DNA of 6,517 nucleotides from Acidobacteriota bacterium (GTDB lineage Bacteria; Acidobacteriota; Terriglobia; Terriglobales; Acidobacteriaceae): contig JAFAPG010000839.1 of NCBI GenBank assembly GCA_019247235.1, forward strand, positions 1 through 6,517, read 5' to 3'. The notes beneath the pieces are model-generated. The model was not told where the DNA came from. It worked only from the letters and a program-made list of their open reading frames with translations, and ran no database searches. The stretch's first letter is position 1. Each line of letters starts with the position of its first letter. Below are positions 1-5,282 of the stretch, one piece after another. A program made the translations under genes and the position numbers.

Positions 1-1
1 G

Positions 2-283
2 GCATCGCTGTTCGTCGGGTTTCCCGAGACTGAGAATGGGCTCGCGCGTGCTACAGTGCGGCTGATTCGGATGATGGCGGTAAAGCTCGGCTTGATTCCA
101 GCATCGATGAAACAGAAGCAGTGGCTCAAAAGAGTTTTCTATGGAAAGCTGGAACGCATTCCCATCGAGATCACTCGCGGCATGACTGCGACTGAACCGT
201 TGATTCCGCTACAAACGCAGTCCAATGCAGATGGCTATAGGTTCATTTTCGCAATCGCGTCCCGTCTCGGTCCACAGGGTTAG
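2..283 (+). CDS. C-terminal part of a probable SAM-dependent methyltransferase (5' end outside window)
   Basis: The frame is open from base 2 to the TAG stop at 281-283, so about 93 C-terminal residues are visible and the true start lies upstream; the GTG at 56 is probably internal. The readable part has a basic amphipathic stretch, then LKRVFYGKLERIPIEI, a variable loop, and an end reading YRFIFAIASR. A '(K)R-hydrophobic-(F/Y)GK/R-leu-x-P' segment followed by a final strand like this resembles, from memory, the C-termini of class I SAM-dependent methyltransferases in polysaccharide loci. The SAM-binding motifs would lie upstream, so the family call cannot be confirmed here. If correct, it would methylate a sugar or lipid-linked glycan. 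The 42-base gap to the next gene fits a shared operon. The alternative is a conserved hypothetical protein. Confidence 0.45.
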   Translation, partial: ASLFVGFPETENGLARATVRLIRMMAVKLGLIPASMKQKQWLKRVFYGKLERIPIEITRGMTATEPLIPLQTQSNADGYRFIFAIASRLGPQG

Positions 284-325
284 TTTTCGTATTAGCAGCA
301 AAATATTCGAAATGAGGCTCTCAAC

Positions 326-1357
326 ATGAAAGATCTTGCGGCGTCAAAGACCAGCGTCATTATGCAATCGAGCGAGACGCTCCTAGAGCTGCGGCGAACC
401 ATGGTTCGCATTCGCGCTTTTGAAGAAGAGCTTGTGCATGTATTGGAGAGAGGCGAGATTGCTCTGCCGGTCCATTTGTGTATCGGACAGGAAGCTGTGC
501 CAGCAGGCGTGTGCGCGGCGCTGGAGTCAAGCGACATTATTTGGGGAGCGCACCGCTCCCATGGCCACTACATCGCAAAAGGTGCCGACCCGAAAGCCAT
601 GATGGCCGAGATATTCGGGAGAGTGGAAGGATGTTCCGGCGGACGCGGCGGTTCGATGCACTTGCTGGCCAGAGAACAGGGGGTCCTCGGAACGGTGCCG
701 ATTGTGGCCGCGACGGTCTCTCTAGCCGTCGGTAGCGCCCTGGCAGCCAAGCTGCGAAAGCAACGTGCGGTAACAGTAGCATTTTTTGGCGATGGAGCGG
801 TTGAAGAAGGACAGGTGCATGAGTCCCTCAATTTGGCCGCCCTCTTTCGTCTGCCAATCGTCTTTATTTGTGAAAATAACTTTCTTGCTACCCACATGCA
901 TTTGAGCGAGAGGCGTGTGCACGACAACCTCTATCAGGCCGGTGAGTTTCATGGTGTTCCCGGAATACGGGAAGACGGCAACGACGTACTAGCAGTGTAC
1001 GAAGCGGCGACACAGGCAATCGAGAGAGCCCGCAACGGGAATGGGCCAACATTCATAGAGTTCCGCACCTATCGTTGGCGCGGTCACGTCGGAAAGTCTT
1101 TCGATCTTGACGTCGGATTGAACCGCAAGGACGATTTAGAGGAGTGGATGGCCAAGGATCCCCTGAAACGCACCAGACTTCAGCTATTGGAGAGCGGAAC
1201 CCCGGAAGTGGTACTCCTTGCCATCGAGAAGGCTGCCCGCGAAGAGGCGGCGGAAGCTGTTTGCTTTGCCCGAACTTCACGAATGCCAGATCCTCAAAGG
1301 GTAATCCAACACGTGTTTGTCGAAGCCAATCCAAGGAGCATCTTATGCGAGAACTAA
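326..1357 (+). CDS. ThDP-dependent dehydrogenase E1 component, alpha subunit (pyruvate/acetoin dehydrogenase type)
   Basis: The 343-residue product is full length for an E1-alpha. In this family the alpha subunit binds the ThDP diphosphate through Mg2+ and forms an alpha2beta2 enzyme with the beta subunit, decarboxylating a 2-oxoacid and transferring the acyl or hydroxyalkyl unit. Visible motifs are HRSHGH at residues 76-81, GGRGGSMH at 106-112, the ThDP motif from GDG (155-157) through EGQVHESLN to ENN (183-185), and YRWRGHVG at 249-256. The usual 'DPSTYR' phosphorylation-loop sequence after the GH is replaced by SFDLDVGLNRKDDLEEW. That matches, as I recall it, a subgroup found in polysaccharide loci rather than mitochondrial-type PDH. 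The ATG has GAGG at 314-317, 8 bases upstream. The 3' end overlaps the beta gene by 13 bases. No E2 or E3 gene is in view. Family membership is very likely; substrate and product are unknown. Confidence 0.92.
   Translation: MKDLAASKTSVIMQSSETLLELRRTMVRIRAFEEELVHVLERGEIALPVHLCIGQEAVPAGVCAALESSDIIWGAHRSHGHYIAKGADPKAMMAEIFGRVEGCSGGRGGSMHLLAREQGVLGTVPIVAATVSLAVGSALAAKLRKQRAVTVAFFGDGAVEEGQVHESLNLAALFRLPIVFICENNFLATHMHLSERRVHDNLYQAGEFHGVPGIREDGNDVLAVYEAATQAIERARNGNGPTFIEFRTYRWRGHVGKSFDLDVGLNRKDDLEEWMAKDPLKRTRLQLLESGTPEVVLLAIEKAAREEAAEAVCFARTSRMPDPQRVIQHVFVEANPRSILCEN
1333..1338 (+). promoter_or_regulatory. Ribosome binding site fixing the E1-beta start
   Basis: AAGGAG lies six bases before the ATG at 1345, inside the last codons of the alpha gene. 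It selects this ATG over the in-frame upstream ATG at 1144, which would add 67 residues that overlap the alpha gene and resemble no E1-beta N-terminus. Confidence 0.75.
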
Positions 1358-2343
1358 GCTACGCGGAAGCGATTCGCGAGGCCCATGCGGAGCTATTCGA
1401 CGCAGACTCACGAGTCTTCTTGATCGGTGGAGGTGTGCGCAGCCCTTGGTACGCGGGGGCAAGCCTGAAGGACATCGATAAGGATTTTGGCCCGGAAAGA
1501 ATCATTGACACTCCACTTTCCGAGAATGCAGTGACAGGCGCCGCCATAGGCGCGGCAATTGCGGGCATGCGTCCCATCCTCTTTCATGCCCGGCTGGACT
1601 TCATGTTGCTGGCATTTGATCCCATCGTGAATCAAGCAAGCAATTGGTCTTACCTTTTTTCCGGAAAATCCAGCGTTCCGCTGGTGATTCGCGCAGTGAT
1701 CAATCGTGGCGGTCAACAGGGAGCACAACACTCCCAGGCCGCACATGCAGTCTTCATGCATATCCCAGGAATCAAAGTTGTAATGCCAAGTACACCGCAT
1801 GACGCGAAAGGACTCTTAGTAGCAGCCGTAGAAGACGGAAACCCGGTGTTGTATTTGGATGAACGCTGGCTGTATGAGCAGCGGGGAACAGTACCTAGTG
1901 GTCTTTATCGAGTTCCGCTTGGCAGTGCGGCTGTGCGCCGGAAAGGTACTGGCGTGACTATTGTAGGCCTCTCTTACATGGCGAGTGAAGCCTGCAAAGC
2001 AGCCGAGAAACTGGCCCTGCACGGAATTGATGCGGAGGTCATTGATCTGCGAACGGCCAAACCTTGGGATAAAGACCTTGTTCTAAGCTCAGTTCGCAAG
2101 ACCGGTCGGCTGATAATCGCGGACTCAGGCTGGCATACGTGTGGGGCGGCGGCAGAGATCGCCGCCACTGCCGCCAGCGAAGTCTTTGATGATCTCGAGG
2201 CTCCAGTGGAACGGGTCACATTGCCGGATGTCCCGGCTCCAGTTTCGGTTCCAGAGGAAAAAAGCTACTACATTGGATGGGAACAGATCGTCTCCGCTGC
2301 ACGGAGGGCGCTGCGTCACCGATACCATGAAGCGACTGCTTGA
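1345..2343 (+). CDS. ThDP-dependent dehydrogenase E1 component, beta subunit (transketolase-like)
   Basis: The 332-residue product is the usual length for an E1-beta and starts MRELSYAEAIREA, the normal N-terminus of the family. The pyrimidine-binding domain carries the conserved Glu in DTPLSE (E60), which in this family activates the ThDP aminopyrimidine, followed by AAIGAAIAGMRPI. The catalytic-site His sits in QGAQHSQ (H129). VVMPSTPHDAKGLL (146-159) and PVLYLDERWLY follow. The C-terminal transketolase domain runs from about residue 200, with DLRTAKPWD and DVPAPVSVPEE near the end. The key residues are present, so an active enzyme with the alpha subunit just upstream is expected. The gene overlaps alpha by 13 bases and the following sugar transferase by 17 bases, which implies translational coupling. 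Its place in a glycan operon argues against a housekeeping PDH or acetoin dehydrogenase, but the substrate cannot be read from the sequence. Confidence 0.92.
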   Translation: MRELSYAEAIREAHAELFDADSRVFLIGGGVRSPWYAGASLKDIDKDFGPERIIDTPLSENAVTGAAIGAAIAGMRPILFHARLDFMLLAFDPIVNQASNWSYLFSGKSSVPLVIRAVINRGGQQGAQHSQAAHAVFMHIPGIKVVMPSTPHDAKGLLVAAVEDGNPVLYLDERWLYEQRGTVPSGLYRVPLGSAAVRRKGTGVTIVGLSYMASEACKAAEKLALHGIDAEVIDLRTAKPWDKDLVLSSVRKTGRLIIADSGWHTCGAAAEIAATAASEVFDDLEAPVERVTLPDVPAPVSVPEEKSYYIGWEQIVSAARRALRHRYHEATA

Positions 2344-3082
2344 TCTGACTGTCGCGTTCACCGGACTGATGTTGTTCAGCCCCCTGCTGGTCGCGGCTGC
2401 CACAGCAGTTTGGCTGGAGAATTTCTCCTTTCCGTTCTATCTCGGCTGGAGGATTGGAAAAAACGGGCGTAAGTTCCGAATGTCCAAGCTACGCACTATG
2501 GTCGTCAATGCCGATCGCAATGGCGTCAATTCGACCGCTGCAGACGATCCCCGCCTAACGCGAATTGGACGCTTCCTTCGAGCCAGTAAAATGGACGAAT
2601 TGCCCCAGCTTTGGAATGTTCTGAAAGGCGACATGAGTTTAGTTGGTCCGCGGCCCCAGGTACTTGCGGAGAGTGAACTGTACACCTCCGAAGAGCGCTG
2701 TATCTTTGCCGCCCGTCCGGGAATCACAGATCTATCTTCGATTGTATTTGCAGATGAAGGGGAAATCTTAAGGGGGAGCCCTGACCCCGACTTGCTCTAT
2801 AACCAAGTCATTCGACCGTGGAAAAGTCGTCTGGCCTTACTCTATGTACAGAAGCGAAGCTTCGGAGCAGATTTATATCTCCTGGCTCTAACGACTGTCT
2901 CGTTTTTCTCACGGAAAATGGCCATGGCTGGAGTCGGGCGGTTACTTCGCTGCTGGAATGCGGACCCGCTTCTGACGGAAGTAGCTTCCAGGCAGCGGCC
3001 TTTGACCGCGTACCCACCCCCTGGGGCTGAGAGCATCCTTGTTTCTTATCCCAGACCTTCTCGTACCTCAGCTGTTTTATAA
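2327..3082 (+). CDS. Polyprenyl-phosphate sugar-1-phosphate transferase (bacterial sugar transferase, PglC/WcaJ class)
   Basis: The 251-residue protein belongs to the small monotopic phosphoglycosyl transferases, which move a sugar-1-phosphate from an NDP-sugar to polyprenyl phosphate on the inner face of the membrane and so start glycan assembly. MKRLLDL begins a hydrophobic segment (about 1-29) with Ser18-Pro19, matching the re-entrant helix break of the family. Next come GKNGRKF, KLRTM (54-58), the core SKMDELPQLWNVLKG with the catalytic Asp90-Glu91 pair, MSLVGPRP (103-110) and RPGIT (130-134). The sequence lacks the long multi-pass N-terminal region of WcaJ/WbaP. A tail of about 55 residues, with PLTAYPPPGAESIL, follows the catalytic domain. 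The start is inferred from the MKRLLDL signature, because no earlier start codon in this frame gives a family-like N-terminus. The only Shine-Dalgarno-like sequence, GGAGG at 2303-2307, is 19 bases away, so initiation probably depends on translation of the overlapping E1-beta gene. The sugar specificity is unknown. Confidence 0.93.
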   Translation: MKRLLDLTVAFTGLMLFSPLLVAAATAVWLENFSFPFYLGWRIGKNGRKFRMSKLRTMVVNADRNGVNSTAADDPRLTRIGRFLRASKMDELPQLWNVLKGDMSLVGPRPQVLAESELYTSEERCIFAARPGITDLSSIVFADEGEILRGSPDPDLLYNQVIRPWKSRLALLYVQKRSFGADLYLLALTTVSFFSRKMAMAGVGRLLRCWNADPLLTEVASRQRPLTAYPPPGAESILVSYPRPSRTSAVL

Positions 3083-3099
3083 CGTTCGCGTCGATTCGG

Positions 3100-3109
3100 G
3101 TTCCGGAAC
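3100..3109. repeat. 10-base perfect palindrome GTTCCGGAAC in a short intergenic gap
   Basis: This is a perfect inverted repeat with no spacer in the 57-base gap between the sugar transferase and the SDR fusion. It has no T-run after it, so it is not a terminator. It could be a protein-binding site, but a 10-base palindrome can easily occur by chance. Confidence 0.3.
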
Positions 3110-3128
3110 ATCACCAACCGATTCTCTT

Positions 3129-3133
3129 GGAGA
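3129..3133 (+). promoter_or_regulatory. Ribosome binding site supporting the GTG start of the SDR fusion gene
   Basis: GGAGA lies six bases before GTG at 3140. The frame upstream of this GTG has no other start codon back to the stop of the preceding gene. The next in-frame ATG, at residue 43, would remove the first membrane helix, so this site decides the start. Confidence 0.65.
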
Positions 3134-3139
3134 TTTGTC

Positions 3140-4993
3140 GTGGAAATTAACTTCAAAAGCACTAGCAATAAACTTCTTGTGGACGGGCTCATCAGCGTAG
3201 TCGCGTTCCTATTGGCTTTTCAAATACGTTATGACGGCCAGGTGCCACCGTTCGACCGCTGGCAGATGTGGACGCTGGTTTTACCGATTGCACTTGGTCG
3301 CGTTGCAACCAGCGTGGCGCTCGGCATGCATCGCCGGAAGTGGCGATACCTCACGACCGGCGATTCATTGCATTTGGCCGCAAGCTATGCCGTCTTCTCC
3401 TTAGTGCTATTGATGTTACGCCTGAGTTTGCCGAAAGACTCCCTCCTTCGGCTACCGATCGGTGTGATCGCGGCGGAATTGCTTGTCTCTGTGGCAGGAA
3501 CCGCAGCCGCGCGATTGCTCTGGAAGACGTTCTGCGACCAGTGGCGCACCAAAGGCTCTGTTGAGCCGCGCAGGATGTTGTTGGTCGGAGCCGGATTTCA
3601 TGGTTCGACGCTCGCCAGTGAGATGGCTCGGCACAGGGGCATTCGCGTTGTGGGCTTTCTCGACGATGATCCGCGCAAGCAAGGCAGTGTGATTGCGGGC
3701 GCTCGCGTTCTCGGTCCAACAAAGATGCTATCGGCTATTGTGAAAAGAGAAGAAATTGATGACGTGCTGATCTGCATCCCACCGGCAGAGCGTAATCGAC
3801 TGGCGCTAAAACCTTTGATGTCTGAACCGAGCGTGCGAGTTAAGTTCATGCCAACTCTCGACGAGGTGCTGGAGTCCAGCTGGTCGTCGACAGCGACAAT
3901 GAGGAGTCCTGTTCTGAATGTCATGACAAGCCGCTCAGTTCTGACGCCAGAATATGCAGTCCCAACTTCGATAAGCAACAAAAGGATTCTCATTACTGGA
4001 GGAGCAGGTTTCATTGGGTCTAGCTTGGCATCTCGTTTGGTTGCGGGAAATGAGTTGGTACTATTCGATCTTTCGTTCTCCGACAAACCCATACAATTCA
4101 CTTCTCTGTTGAGCCAGCGAAACGTGCAGGTGGTAGAGGGAGACATACTCGACGACAGTGTTCTAAGTGAAGCGTGTCGGAATGTCGATATTGCAATTCA
4201 TACCGCAGCACTGCTTGGCGTGAGTCGCGTGTGCAAGGCGGCGAGGAACACATTAGAGACAAACTACGTTGGCACATCACGATTGCTCGCGGCGCTCGAA
4301 ACAAATACGCGCTTGCAGCGGCTCGTGTACTTTTCGACGAGCGAAGTCTTCGGAGTCAATTCCTATAAAGTTACAGAGGACACTCCCACTAGTATCGGGC
4401 CTGCCGCAGAATCCCGTTGGAGCTATGCGATCGCTAAGTTGGCAGGAGAGCACCTGGTGAAATCTTACTATCGCGACACCTCCATGCCGGCGGTCATTGT
4501 GCGTCCCTTTAACGTTTTTGGCCCGAGGCGCACCGCGGACTATGCCTTGTCTCGCTTCATCATGAACGCGACTGCAGGAGAGCCTCTGGAAATACATGGC
4601 GACGGTTCACAGATTCGTGCTTGGTGCTATATCGACGATTTCTGCGATGCAATCATCGCCATGCTCGAACGCCCTGAGGCAATTGGAGAGGACTTCAATA
4701 TCGGCAATCCTGCTAACACGACTACCATCTATGAGCTGGCTCGCAAAGTCGTTGACCTCTCAGGATCGACCTCTCCGATTGTGTTTGTCGAAAACCCGCA
4801 CCCAGACATTAGTATCCGAGTGCCATGTCTCATCAAGGCGCAAAGACTCTTGACTTATAACCCGCAGCGCGACCTAGATTCCAGCTTGCGTGTTACCATC
4901 GACTGGCACAGACAGAACTGGAACTACTTGTGCGAACTCATGAATTGGTCAACGCGTTCCGAAGCTAAAATTAAGAGGGCTGCTGTGTCTTGA
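3140..4993 (+). CDS. Membrane-anchored CapD/FlaA1-type N-terminus fused to a GalE-like NAD-dependent epimerase/dehydratase (extended SDR)
   Basis: The product has 617 residues. Four hydrophobic segments at about 12-30, 43-63, 76-96 and 103-124, with RRKWRY (65-70) between the second and third, match the membrane part of CapD/WbpM/PglF proteins. A first Rossmann domain follows (LLVGAGFHGSTLA, Gly150/152/155; VVGFLDDDPRK; about 145-240), the CoA-binding-like domain of that family. A linker at about 245-280 leads to an extended SDR: GGAGFIG (287-293), Asp310 at the end of strand 2 (favouring NAD), GDILD (334-338), HTAA (354-357), STSEVFG with Ser399/Thr400, catalytic Tyr429 and Lys433 in SYAIAK, RPFNVFGPRR (455-464), YIDDFCDAI and FNIGNPANTTTIYELA. 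This is the GalE/decarboxylase-like type, not the TGAGGSIG-type domain that CapD proteins normally carry. It probably interconverts an NDP-sugar near the membrane; whether it is an epimerase, decarboxylase or dehydratase cannot be told. GTG start. It follows the transferase by 57 bases and is likely in the same operon. Confidence 0.88.
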   Translation: MEINFKSTSNKLLVDGLISVVAFLLAFQIRYDGQVPPFDRWQMWTLVLPIALGRVATSVALGMHRRKWRYLTTGDSLHLAASYAVFSLVLLMLRLSLPKDSLLRLPIGVIAAELLVSVAGTAAARLLWKTFCDQWRTKGSVEPRRMLLVGAGFHGSTLASEMARHRGIRVVGFLDDDPRKQGSVIAGARVLGPTKMLSAIVKREEIDDVLICIPPAERNRLALKPLMSEPSVRVKFMPTLDEVLESSWSSTATMRSPVLNVMTSRSVLTPEYAVPTSISNKRILITGGAGFIGSSLASRLVAGNELVLFDLSFSDKPIQFTSLLSQRNVQVVEGDILDDSVLSEACRNVDIAIHTAALLGVSRVCKAARNTLETNYVGTSRLLAALETNTRLQRLVYFSTSEVFGVNSYKVTEDTPTSIGPAAESRWSYAIAKLAGEHLVKSYYRDTSMPAVIVRPFNVFGPRRTADYALSRFIMNATAGEPLEIHGDGSQIRAWCYIDDFCDAIIAMLERPEAIGEDFNIGNPANTTTIYELARKVVDLSGSTSPIVFVENPHPDISIRVPCLIKAQRLLTYNPQRDLDSSLRVTIDWHRQNWNYLCELMNWSTRSEAKIKRAAVS

Positions 4994-5282
4994 CGAAGGA
5001 GTAGCCACAGCGGTTCGAGTCTCAGGTTTCGAGTTAGATTTGGTTCTGAGAAAACGCAACTGATGCGTCCCGCACGGAATAGGGAAATCGGGTCTCTAGC
5101 AGCCTTTAATCCGTTCAGTGCGCTCGGATGTTTTATGTCAAGTCTGCTTTCTCGGAGAGCGTCCATGGGAACTAAAGACCTGCGTTCAGCGTCTCGTCGA
5201 CTAACTGCGCGACGCGGTCTAAGTCAGTATCAGTTTACAGCCTTGCTGTAAGCGCCTAATTAAAAACAAAATCGCAACTTCG
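4994..5282. other. 289-base intergenic stretch without a convincing gene
   Basis: No convincing gene was seen on either strand. A 62-codon frame from 5063 to 5251 has no ribosome binding site and no recognisable composition. A weak inverted repeat (GCTGTG 4982-4987, CACAGC 5006-5011, 18-base loop) spans the stop of the SDR gene but has no T-run, so it is not a good terminator. A TTTACA at 5234-5239 followed 15 bases later by CCTAAT (5255-5260), just before the AT-rich TAATTAAAAACAAAA, is the best promoter-like arrangement for the next gene, but it is a poor match to a sigma-70 site. The gap suggests that the next gene has its own transcription start. Confidence 0.45.
5014..5034 (+). repeat. 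Short direct repeat of TTCGAGT, 14-base period
   Basis: TTCGAGT occurs at 5014-5020 and again at 5028-5034, within the slightly longer related units GGTTCGAGT and GGTTTCGAGT, just downstream of the SDR gene. The repeat is real but very short, and it may be a chance duplication. Nothing links it to a known element. Confidence 0.3.

Noticed and set aside
1144..1344. Longer E1-beta reading frame starting at the ATG at 1144
   Set aside because: The extra 67 residues overlap the alpha gene and do not look like an E1-beta N-terminus; AAGGAG six bases before ATG 1345 gives a family-typical start.
2141..2326. Longer sugar transferase frame starting at 2141
   Set aside because: The added 62 residues lie inside the E1-beta gene, have an out-of-frame shadow composition, and precede the classic MKRLLDL start at 2327.
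326..2343. Housekeeping pyruvate dehydrogenase E1 (pdhA/pdhB)
   Set aside because: The glycan-gene context, missing E2/E3 and altered alpha-subunit loop do not support central metabolism, so no pdh symbol was assigned.
3598..4146. 182-codon open frame on the minus strand
   Set aside because: It lies fully inside the SDR fusion gene, which has clear domains on the plus strand; the minus-strand product shows no recognisable motif.
4982..5011. Inverted repeat at the end of the SDR gene as a terminator
   Set aside because: The stem is only six pairs with an 18-base loop and no following T-run.
5063..5251. 62-codon plus-strand frame in the intergenic gap
   Set aside because: There is no ribosome binding site and the product has low-information, Arg/Ser-rich composition; nothing supports it as a gene.
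5234..5260. TTTACA / CCTAAT as a sigma-70 promoter for the TPR gene
   Set aside because: The -10 match lacks the key first two bases and the spacing is 15; it is mentioned only as the best weak candidate, not called.
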